From Chrysaora quinquecirrha (taxonomy: Eukaryota; Cnidaria; Scyphozoa; Semaeostomeae; Pelagiidae): DNA of 64,000 nucleotides. Of this stretch, positions 54,955 through 64,000 are shown one piece after another (position 1 is the first letter of the stretch; every line of letters starts with the position of its first letter). The stretch covers positions 107,505-171,504 of the forward strand of contig JACTAT010000046.1 in assembly GCA_014526335.1 (NCBI GenBank), given 5' to 3'. The notes below the pieces were generated by a model. The model saw only the letters and a program-made list of their open reading frames with translations. It made no database searches and was not told the DNA's origin. A program made the position numbers and the translations under genes.

Positions 54955-57900
54955 TCATTCTTCTTCCAACCCTTTAGGAAGGGCTGGTTCCACATTCCAA
55001 ATCTCTTTTGCGTACTCAAGAATCGTACGATCGCTTGAGAATTTACCAGAACTTGCGATATTCATAATGCACATTCGAAGCCACGAGATTTGGTCCTATC
55101 AAAAGCAAATTATTGCTTTACACTCTTTTTCTAGAACCAGTAAATTTTAACCGAGGATGGCTGTTAGTTAATTGTTTTGCCGAGGGGCAATTCACATCTA
55201 AAGAATGTCGTACACCTTTGCTTGGGATCCTGTTCTTTAAAATATAAATCCCTTAAAATCCCTTTTGTTCAGCGAGAGTGTCGTATACCTTTGCTTGGGA
55301 TCCTATTCTTTAAAGCAGAAATCCCTTAAAATCCCTTTAATTCAACCAGAATGCCGTATACCTTTGCTTGGGATCCTATTCTTTAATTTAGAAATCCCTT
55401 AAAATCCCTTTACTTCAACCAGAATGCCGTATACCTTTGCTTGGGATCCTATTCTTTAAAGCAGAAATCCCGTAAAATCCCTTTACTTCAACCAGAATGC
55501 CGTATACCTTTGCTTAGGATCCTATTCTCTAAAGCAGAAATCCCTTAAAATCCCTTTATTTCAACCAGAATGCCGTATACCTTTGCTTAAGATCCTATTC
55601 TTTAAAGCAGAAATCCCTTAAAATCCCCTTACTTCAACCAGAATGCCGTATACCTTTGCTTAGGATCCTATTCTTTAAAGCAGAAATCCCTTAAAATCCC
55701 TTTACTTCAACCAGAATGCCGTATACCTTTTCTTGGGATCCTATTCTCTAAAGCAGAAATCCCTTAAAATCCCTTTATTTCAACCAGAATGCCGTATACC
55801 TTTGCTTAAGATCCTATTCTTTAAAGCAGAAATCCCTTAAAATCCCCTTACTTCAACCAGAATGCCGTATACCTTTGCTTAGGATCCTATTCTTTAAAGC
55901 AGAAATCCCTTAAAATCCCTTTACTTCAACCAGAATGCCGTATACCTTTTCTTGGGATCCTATTCTTTAAAGCAGAAATCCCTTAAAATCCCTTTACTTC
56001 AACCAGAATGCCGTATACCTTTGCTTGGGATCCTATTCTTTAAAGCAGAAATCCCTTAAAATCCCTTTACTTCAACCAGAATGCCGTATACCTTTGCTTG
56101 GGATCCTATTCTTTATAACAGAAGTCCCTTACAATCCCTGTATTTCTAAAAGAATACAGTACAGTGCTCGGGATCCTGTTCTTCAAAACAAAAATCCCTT
56201 AAAATTCCTTAACTTCAACGAGAATGTCGTACACTGAAAGGCCCCTCTTTTTTTCAGTTTTTACACTGGAATGTTCTTAATGACCTGTCGACCTATACAC
56301 GCTATCTCCCCCTCCCACCCTCCTCTCCTTCTATCTTTTGGTTCTCAATTTCTTGATTCTTCCTTATTTTGATTTTACAGTGGACCAAAACCCATTACAT
56401 AAGTCCCACTCTTCCAAAACAGCAACAGCAGCCTTTGGCAACAGCAACAACTGTTTACTTACAAATTGGGCCTAGCCTAATGCTCAGAGTTGTTCAGATT
56501 GGCCTAAGGAGCGAAAATCATGACTCATGGAATAAGTCTATAGTGGACCATACCTCCGTAATATGCTTTATCAAACAGAATGACCGACCGAAAATGAAAT
56601 TTTCTCGCTCAGGCAAACAGGTTGGTACACCGACAAAATTGGCAGTATGCCCGAAAATGATTCCGCTATTCATCGCAATTTTAAATTTTGTACAACTCAA
56701 AGACTAACAACTGTTTACTTAAATATTGGGCCTGGCCTAATGTAGACTTATTACATTCGTCGTAGCCTACGCTCCTCCACACTGCACCACCCCGCTCCAC
56801 TCTGAAGAAACAGCTGTATGTTGTTGTAGTTGTTAGAAGCTATTTCCGAGAGTGGTAGGAAGGTAATAAGTCTAGGCCTAATGCTCTTGAGTTGTTCAGA
56901 TTGGCCTAAGGAACGAAAATTATGACTCATGGAATAAGTCTATAGTGGACCATACCTCCGTAATATGCTTTATTAAACAGAATGACCGACCGAAAATGAA
57001 ATTTTCTCGCTCAGGCAAACGGGTTGGTACACCGACAACACAGCTGACTATTGATACTTTCCTATACAAGCCACTGACCACCAAATGTAACTTCAAAACA
57101 ACAACAGAATCCTTATTAAAGTAATCCTTACCTGATAACATTCACTGACTCTATCTTGACATTCAATATAAGATTCGAAATCAGCAAGAAGTAAAAACCT
57201 GAAGTATGAGAGTTTGAGATTAAGATTGGCACATATGTTCTACTTGGAATTGCGTTTTCAAGAACTCTCTTGAAAATCCGATATAGCTATACACCCTATA
57301 TCTTACCACATGGGATTTGAACACAATCTGCATGATCAGAGAGCCAACGACGTTTCCACTGAGCTATAGAGCTCAATCAAATCGACGAGTAACCCTCCAA
57401 GTCATACAGCCCAAGGTTCTCCTCCCATTTGGCTTTTTTTGTGTTTTCATAACAAATATATCTAAATAATAAATATATAAATATTTATGGTGCTGTAGAA
57501 GGCTCAACATAGCCGAAACAGGTGCCCAATTGCTGGAGGGGTCGGAATAGGCGGGGGGATCTAATTGACGGGGGGTCGGAATTGATTTAACAAAGTTTGT
57601 CAGAGAACTGCAGAAATACATTGCGACTGCCCTATAGTACTCATACGCTAGGCAATCCATAGCGTTAATCAACAAATAGACTGTACAAGTGAAATTTCAT
57701 ACAAAGAAGGTCAAAGTGACACAAGTTAAAACCACCAACATCAAAATTAATGTGAATATTAATAAGCGGGGAAGGGGGTCCTAATAAGTGCGGGGGGAGG
57801 GGTTTGGAAATTTTTCAAAAAATTAATTAGCGGGGGGATGGCAATTAGGCACCTAAGAGTAGACGGCATTTGGATGCTTGACACAATTTTTTATAGGAAA

Positions 57901-60900
57901 CTCTATATCATGAATATATAGAAACTGCATAATGTTGGCCGCTGGTTGGAAAGTTTATTTCGAAAAAAAGGACTCTCACCTGTCATGGTAGAGTAGGTCG
58001 TTAACCAGGTCTTTGAATTCATCAAGATTATTAGGAGAAAACAATCCACTTCGAATGAGATCAATCGCTTTCTTGAGATCAGGGTTTTTCTTGTAATATT
58101 CGATTGGCTTGTACCTAGAAATAATAATACATGACCGTATACGACCTAGTTGTTGCAATGTGAGCCTAAATACAAACGTAGCCAAAATATTTGGAATAAG
58201 GCCTCTTTTCCAACGCCTATTACAGCATTTTCTAACTTAAACAACTCCAATGCTTCTCCTTTGCGATCCTAACCCCCGCCTGCCCCCAAAAACTGTTGGT
58301 AACGAAGCAAGACAACTTTTGTTTGTAACAACATTGTAACGGAGGAGAAGGGGTAACCCATAGATATTAACAAAACTATTCAGGCTGTTCCAATGTATTT
58401 TTTCCAATATTGTCTATCGATTAGAACAGATGGGGAAAGAAAAACGGACGCAAATATAATGCGAATCTCAACAGAAAAATGTAACAGATAACGAGCTATG
58501 ATACAATAGCAACCATCAGGATGATCCAATGGATAAAGTCAGGGGTAACCATCGGGCAACCATACGGGTAGCCACAATTGTGTATGCATTTTGTATGCAT
58601 TTAGCCAGGGTAACCATGAGTGACCAAGCCTTCTTTATAATATAAAGGAAGGTAACCACGGTTTACCATAATATAAAGGAGCATGATATACCCTTTATAT
58701 ATTGCTATTTAGAAATTTAGAAACTTAGAAATCTAAAGTTTAGAAATTAAAAATTTAGAAATTTATTTTACCCTTTCGCTCTTAGTTCTTCCACCTCCTC
58801 AACTGTCATGCCAAAAATGAAGATATTATCAGCACCCATTTCTTCTCTCATTTCTACATTTGCACCATCCAGTGTTCCAATGGTTAATGCGCCATTTAAC
58901 TGAAACAGAAAACAAACACTCAGAAAATAATAAAGATAAATGTTCCGGCAATATAATCTGCATAACCATGCAATACTACATTAAGACTTTCATGAGAAGC
59001 TGAATAGTGTTAGGTTAGGTGGATACAAATGTTTAGAGGAGTAATTAACTTCTTCAAAAGCACTGCCAAACAAACCCTGCTTATCAAGCAATGTCTTGCG
59101 AAGAGGAAAAACGCTCAAAACATTGCTGATAAACAAAGTGCAGTATGTTCCAAATAAGTATGTTCCAAGACATTTCAGCACCTCTTTGAGGAAGCTTATT
59201 TCGTCAGGAACTCCTACTCTGAGGTGCCAAATAAACGGGGGGTCTAAATAAATGGGGGGTGGGAACTATTTGAAAATATTAATAAACAGGGGGGTAATAA
59301 ACGGGTGGGTGGGGGTTTTTTATACACTACACTACCTAAGACACTATACTATTTCTATTATACACTACACTACCTATGCACTACACTACCTATGATTACA
59401 CTAGACCTACTGAGTGTAAACGTTTTGTACACTACTGTATTTTTTCTGAGTTATTTCATCAAAAATAAGGTTTATGAAGCGTAGTTTACTCCTTTCACAA
59501 GTGAAATTCTTTCTTCCAAAATTTTTTCTTCCAAAATTAATAAACGGAGGGGGTCCGGGGGGGTGGGGGAAAAAGCTCAAAATTAATAAACGGGGGCCCG
59601 TTTATTTGGCACCTTAGAGTAAGAGGTATAAACGTCAGAAACAGATCCATATTTTTATATTATGTGTAGTGTCAGACGATAAAAGCTTTCAAGGAAGCTC
59701 CACTCGCGACCCAGAAGTTTTGTACAACTGAAAACATTAAAATGATATGAAAGATATGAACAAGTGGCTACGGCTATGATATGAGCATCGAAAAACCATA
59801 AATACATACACACAGACAGACAAACATATATAGATACAAATAGGCATTATTCTCTAAACAACATACCATAAATTTCATATTTCCTGTTCCAGATGCCTCG
59901 GTTCCCGCAAGAGAAATCTGTAAACAAAATTATCATTACGTAAGAAACAATTGTCTTTATTCAGCGGCTTTAACGAGCGGTTGAACAATTTTTGTCAAAC
60001 ATTTGAAATTTGCTGGTCAAGCAATGTTTGAATGTTTGGCCAAGCAATGTTTGAACGTTTGGTCACGTCACAAAACATTGACTGGCAAGCAAAATTAAGC
60101 AAAATTTATTGCGCGATGTATATAAGGATTTCAAAACATTCTTTGCTTACCACAAGCGAAAAATGTTTGGCGGACAATGTTTTGCGCCGGACATACGTGG
60201 AATGTTTGATGACGGATTGTTTTCACATGTTTGATAAACAATGTCTGATTTCTTGGCAAAGGCTTTATGACCATTCAGGATAACTTTAAATGCAGCATAA
60301 AGCATGTATAACTTAAATAAACTCAAACAAATCTATTTTTATGAAGAATTTACCTGCTCGGATAAATCAGCTGCAGGAATAACTGTGGATCGTAGTCAAG
60401 GCAATGTTAACAAATGTTGAACAACTCAAATAGAATGCTACTTTTCTTACCCCAAAACGTGAGTCCAAGGACGGTGGTACGGGTACTTGTACAGGGATAT
60501 GCCCCCGAATTAACCCAAGCTGACATAACTCTACCCTTCTCCAATTTATACTCCATTTTAGCCGATAATCATCATTTTACCCAGGAATCACCCCCAGAAA
60601 TTACTTTGATATGCATTTGTGTACCCAGTTTTAAGGAAATAAAATTTTAGAACCATTTTAATGTGTTTTAGGCGATTGGATTAACGTGATTGGTCCCTTT
60701 CGTAGAGAATATTTACGGTGGTGCAAGCTAAAACTGCAATAGGGAATTGTTGTTGGTGTTGGCATGAGTTTTATAAGCCGAATCTGAGATTTTGGTTTAA
60801 GTCTAACCCAGACTTACTACATGAGTCGTAGCTGTAGCTAATGAATTGAATTGCTGCGCGCTTAAACTAACTGTAGCGAAAAACAACAACATCAATTCAA

Positions 60901-61784
60901 TTCAATGTGAGCGAAAGTTAGGAACTTGGGACAAGTCTAAGTCTAACTCTCGACGGCACTCACGACAGGGTTAGGGACAACCTCGTCCCCAGGGTGAATA
61001 GGCCTCTACACGAGACTCCGCTGTCCATATTCAACCCTGGTATCGGCCTTGTCTATTCGCAATTTGATTGGCTGTTCAAACAATAGAAATTTTAAGTGGC
61101 GTTACAGTTCCTTCAAAATTTCACACCAAAATAGGCCGAAAACTATGTAAAAAAACATCTATAAAAACCAAAAAATGATGCTACATGAGATATTGTATCT
61201 TGCCTTACAGTTATCAATGAAATTCTTTGCATTTCCTTTCTAAGAAAATCTGCCTTCGGAATCTACATCTTGTTTTTATGCCTAGGCCAAAATTGCCAGT
61301 ATTTTGGCAGATTTTGTGGCCGGTACCAGGGCTAAAATCGATTTGACGGTTGAGATTCGAGGAAATTCGATTTGGGGCCTGGGGACGAGGTTGCACCGTA
61401 CCGTAATCCAGCTGGCTCGTGGTGTCAAAAGCTCAGCGAGGTCAGGGTTCGAGCCCCAACGGCATTCACGACTGTATTGCTGCCTATCACCTAAAGTTAT
61501 TATTTGAGTCGTAGTTTTCGCTGCCAACGCGATTCAGCTCAACACAAAATTGTAAATAGAAAATAGTTGCCCTGGTATGTAGGGGGTTGGAAGCGAATCT
61601 ACAACAACTTGTAATGAGTATTCTATTCAACTTTCATGTTTCATGCGGGGTTAGGCAGTGAAAAAACAACCAATATGAGGTACAAATATGTATGAAAGGA
61701 TACTCTTCTCGGCTAGAGACACTCGGTAATTCTCCAGGAAAACAACCTTGAGTCTGTCTCCAACAATAGGATCATTGTTGACAA
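54955..61784 (-). CDS. glycogen phosphorylase, C-terminal seven exons (partial)
   Basis: Exons (minus): 61704-61784, 60354-60382, 59867-59917, 58772-58899, 57980-58114, 57132-57198 and 54955-55095. All phases agree, giving about 210 residues; the N-terminal three quarters lie beyond the window. It encodes the C-terminal catalytic domain of glycogen phosphorylase: [64 protein letters not shown], then [33 protein letters not shown], and [15 protein letters not shown]...EIWNVEP, ending KGLEEE-TGA. The Lys of GNMKF binds the pyridoxal phosphate cofactor. The enzyme releases glucose-1-phosphate from glycogen in the cytosol. The regulatory N-terminus cannot be judged. Exon 60354-60382 is only 29 nt, and its upstream neighbour has a weak donor (AAGA/GTATCC). 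The introns are full of mobile elements. Confidence 0.95.
55190..56240. repeat. 73-bp tandem repeat, about 14 copies, in the last phosphorylase intron
   Basis: Unit ACCAGAATGCCGTATACCTT + TGCTTGGGATCCTATTC + TTTAAAGCAGAAATCCCTT + AAAATCCCTTTACTTCA. Copies are most alike in the centre and diverge at both edges. Confidence 0.95.
56451..57045. repeat. local duplication, second copy carrying a 132-bp MITE
   Basis: Sequence 56451-56640 is repeated at 56711-57040. The second copy is interrupted at 56743-56874 by TAGACTTATTAC...GTAATAAGTCTA, flanked by GGCCTAATG on both sides. The uninterrupted first copy has AGCCTAATG once (56474-56482). Between the copies is a fragment (56645-56706) of the 19605-type foldback family. 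Confidence 0.88.
57500..57865. mobile_element. G-rich TIR element (GCGGGGGG words), diverged
   Basis: AGGTGCCCAATTGC at the left and AATTAGGCACCTAAGAGTA at the right resemble the ends of 59217-59619. The interior has GCGGGGGG runs. Phosphorylase intron. Confidence 0.5.
58190..58765. other. phosphorylase intron, nothing recognised
   Basis: A local duplication of ATATAAAGGA/GGTAACCA words near 58560-58690. Otherwise plain. Confidence 0.4.
59217..59619. mobile_element. TA-flanked TIR element, ends 'CTCTGAGGTGCCAAATAAAC'
   Basis: CTCTGAGGTGCCAAATAAAC at the left and GTTTATTTGGCACCTTAGAG at the right, TA on each side. Rich in AATAAACGGGGGG words. It lies in the intron between exons 58772-58899 and 59867-59917. 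Confidence 0.75.
59960..60272. mobile_element. diverged GGCC..CAAAC MITE family copy
   Basis: Interior words AAACATTTGAAATTTGCTGG, CAAGCAATGTTTGA and GGTCACGTCACAAAACATTG match the 34652-35100 family; the termini are decayed. Phosphorylase intron. Confidence 0.55.
60385..60960. other. phosphorylase intron with a fragment of the TAGACTTATTAC family
   Basis: Near 60812-60945, AGACTTACTACATGAGTCGT and ACTTGGGACAAGTCTAAG form a diverged pair of ends. The rest is unremarkable. Confidence 0.45.
60965..61480 (+). mobile_element. 'CAACCTCGTCCCCAGG' TIR element with a SINE head at its right end
   Basis: Inverted ends CAACCTCGTCCCCAGG (60969) and CCTGGGGACGAGGTTG (about 61380-61395). The interior matches 29260-29682 in the other orientation. 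Directly after it, to about 61465, is a SINE head (CAGCTGGCTCGTGGTGTCAA, GGTCAGGGTTCGAGCCCC). Phosphorylase intron. Confidence 0.7.
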
Positions 61785-61894
61785 CTGCAAATAAAAATAT
61801 CAAGACGTGAAGGAGGCAAAAATATCATCATAAAACAAAGAACCTGAACGTGTTTGTAAGGCTGTTTAATACAAAACTCTCTGATAGTCAGATA

Positions 61895-62330
61895 GGCAAA
61901 CATTTGAGATTACAGGTACAAGCAATATTTGGCCGTTTTGCCATGTCATAGAACATTGCTTGGTAAGCAGAATTCACTCAGCAATGTTTTTGAAAAACTT
62001 CAAAATGACTTAAGCTAATACACTCATATTTTTTATAAGAAACTATGCTCTTAGCCATGTGGTTGGGTTTCTTAACTCTTGGCACAATTGGTATAGTAAA
62101 AGTTTCTTAGAGAGTTTCTCAACTTAGAAATCCAAAATTCACAAGTTTCATGATCATTTCAAAAACTTGTTTAATTTGAAGGATCATGTTCTTAGCAGTC
62201 CAAATATGGACATTTTCCGGAATTTACTCTAAGTATGACAGTTTTGGGGGATTACTTTTACGCAAGCACATCCAGTAAAATAGAATGCTGAATCTAAAAG
62301 TGGAAATAGTTTCTTAGCATTTTGTGTTAC
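61895..62330. mobile_element. fragment of the GGCC-MITE family, then a TA-type 'AAGAAAC' element
   Basis: 61895-62010 has GGCCGTTTTGCCATGTCATAG and AACATTGCTTGG words. From 62021 CACTCATATTTTTTATAAGA opens a TA-flanked element with GTTTCTTA words, ending weakly near 62327. Confidence 0.5.
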
Positions 62331-62454
62331 TTCTTAGCCCATATAAATCTTGGAACAAAATCCTCATCAGGATTTTCTTTAATTCCTGTTGACAAAAAGC
62401 GAAAAAATATAGAGATAAAAAAACTTTAAAATAAAAACTATTCGCCGTTAATTT

Positions 62455-62962
62455 AGTTGGAATTCTCACTTGGACCCTTCAGTTAATTCTATCGGTCACC
62501 CCACTATATCCCATGAGCTGATTGGTGTTCAAAAGACAATACTAATCAAGCTTCAACTTTCTGATTGGTGCATTCCGATCAGGATCTGGCTTTTATACCA
62601 CTTAATAACTACAATGAGCAGCGGAAACATCAACACCAAAAGGCTGGTTCTGTTTCTGTGCAAGCAGAAAAAGTTCGTTTCTCACTTGGACTCTTCAATT
62701 AATTTCATTGGTCTTCCCCCAGTATCCTGCAAGCTGATTGGTGTTCAAAGCACAATACATACCCAGCTTCAATTTCTTGATTGGTACATTTCGAACAGGA
62801 TCTGACTTTATATACAACCTAAGACAATTGTTTCGGTCTGTTTCTGATGATAATACTCCGGGAAGTGTCAGACGAAAAAAAACCTTTAAGGATGCCCTAT
62901 GATGCTTCCACTTTTTCAGCAATTTTGAAGTTTGGTACGGCTCAAAGACTATACATGACTTC
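62455..62962. mobile_element. foldback family copies (as 19605-20158)
   Basis: TTCTCACTTGGACYCTTCA occurs twice (about 62462 and 62680), then GTTTCGGTCTGTTTCTGATG and AGTGTCAGACGAAAAAA, ending GGCTCAAAGACTA. It looks like one and a half tandem copies. Open frames on both strands are not genes. Confidence 0.6.
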
Positions 62963-63076
62963 AGGGTATTTTTAAAGGTTTTTTTTACTCGTGGAGAAAA
63001 ATCAAGCAAAGGGCCTCGGCTCCTTATGTAATGACACACATCTCGATACTCAGGATGCTTGCTTCACTGAAGGTGC

Positions 63077-63339
63077 CTAAAGCTATGGCTAAACTAGAAG
63101 ACATGTCGCGCGCTACACTGTATTCGGCGTGTCTCCCAGTGTGGCTAAGGGTGGCTAAACGGCGACAAGAAATGTTTCTGTTGTCTCCCAGAAACTTTTG
63201 CGTTTCTCCTGCTACAAATTTTGTCGCGCGCTACAAAGTTTCCCAGGTGGCTAAACTGGGAGACACCGAAGGGACATCAATGTCGCGGGGCACATCAATA
63301 TCGCGCGCGACATGTCTCCTAGTATAGCCAGGCCTTAAC
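63077..63339. mobile_element. TIR element, 'GACATGTCGCGCG' ends
   Basis: CTATGGCTAAACTAGAAGAC + ATGTCGCGCG at the left and CGCGCGACATGTCTCCTAGT + ATAGCCAGGCC at the right are inverted, with internal GTGGCTAA / GGAGACAC words. Outer bases GGCC and flanking TAA/TTA resemble the Harbinger-like family at 34652. Confidence 0.6.
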
Positions 63340-63399
63340 CAAACTCCAGTGTAAACAATGTATCGGGATGCCAAGATTAAGAAAAAATTGCGATACAAG

Positions 63400-63895
63400 A
63401 CCAAATCTCGGGGGGGGGGGGAAACTTAACAGTTTTTGGGGTACGGGGACGTGCCATTATTAAGGGGTACTTTTTTTCTGAAGAGTGTGGAATCATCGAC
63501 ATCGTTTTTAGAAGTATGTGCGGAATTATGGGTACCATTCGAGGAAACATGCAGAATAATGGGTATTTATCTGGAGAAATTTTGCAGCATTAAGCTTAGC
63601 ATTTACAAAATGTGCAGTCCGACCTGTTAACTCTTTGGACTACCTTTAAACATGAATTGCTTTTCATCAGATGATTTTGTTATCTGAAAATGTTCTTTGC
63701 CGTGCGGAATATTGGGCATAACATTCATCATGATTGCAGAATTATGGGTCTCAATCTTTATCAGGTTTGCGGAATTATGGGTCCAAATTTTCAGACGTGG
63801 GCGGAATTATGGGTCCAAATATTGGACTGAAATGGCACGTCCCCGTCCAAAACTAGCCTTAGATAGCCCCCGAGGGCCAAATTGAAAACGTAAAT
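63400..63895. mobile_element. TIR-like element with 'GGAATTATGGGT' repeats
   Basis: GGGGACGTGCCATT at the left (about 63445) and AATGGCACGTCCCCGTCC at the right (about 63833) are inverted. Between them GCGGAATTATGGGT recurs about seven times at irregular spacing. The plus-strand open frames here are artefacts. Confidence 0.65.
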
Positions 63896-64000
63896 CATTA
63901 TTATTAACCAATACGCACAAATCTAGGGGTTCGGGTCATGTATCCCAGGAAAATGTTCAAAAGGACGTTGCCAGAATCGATCTGGTAGCCATTTCAGACA

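Noticed and set aside
57373..57675. 100-residue minus-strand frame in a phosphorylase intron
   Set aside because: It covers a G-rich TIR element and lacks conserved motifs; the phosphorylase exons on each side join in phase without it.
62470..63039. Overlapping 111- and 114-residue frames
   Set aside because: Both fall on copies of the foldback family.

Overview
This is an animal nuclear genome window: spliced genes with GT-AG introns, AT-rich intergenic DNA, tRNA-derived SINEs, many short terminal-inverted-repeat (TIR) elements, satellites and microsatellites. No bacterial, organellar or viral gene set is present. The gene content (ZFPL1, an ankyrin-LRR-ROC-COR-kinase LRRK, syntaxin-5, a scleraxis/paraxis bHLH, glycogen phosphorylase) and the repeat style suggest an early-branching metazoan, most likely a cnidarian. 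That is inference; no single sequence fixes the species.

Layout. 0-5 kb: the last exon of a C2H2 zinc-finger gene (plus strand) among tandem repeats, a foldback element and a SINE that has become a 226-bp tandem array. 5.9-9.9 kb: four exons of ZFPL1 (minus), whose C-terminal part I could not find. 11.5-12.2 kb: an intronless GNAT acetyltransferase (minus). 13.8 kb: the tail of a dead LINE. 14.2-27.6 kb: a complete seven-exon LRRK-family gene (minus). All splice phases agree, but there is one single-base frameshift and one in-frame TGA, and its kinase lacks the catalytic Asp, so it is probably a pseudokinase. 28.9-39.8 kb: syntaxin-5 (minus), eight of about nine exons found, with a long ATC microsatellite just upstream. 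40-54 kb: mostly repeats around one bHLH gene (46.4-47.2 kb), whose coding 3' end has been copied into a 187-bp tandem array. 54.9-61.8 kb: the seven 3' exons of glycogen phosphorylase (minus), including the PLP-lysine exon and a 29-nt microexon. 62-64 kb: TIR elements only.

The genes look like unrelated housekeeping, signalling and developmental genes that happen to be neighbours. ZFPL1 and syntaxin-5 both act at the cis-Golgi, but I see no evidence that the linkage matters. Every recognised gene except the zinc-finger exon is on the minus strand.

The most unusual content is the LRRK pseudokinase with its in-frame stop, the bHLH-derived satellite, two oppositely oriented 41-bp minisatellites 2.5 kb apart, a filled/empty insertion-site pair inside the last phosphorylase intron, and a TA-flanked element family whose internal short repeats change together with its termini.
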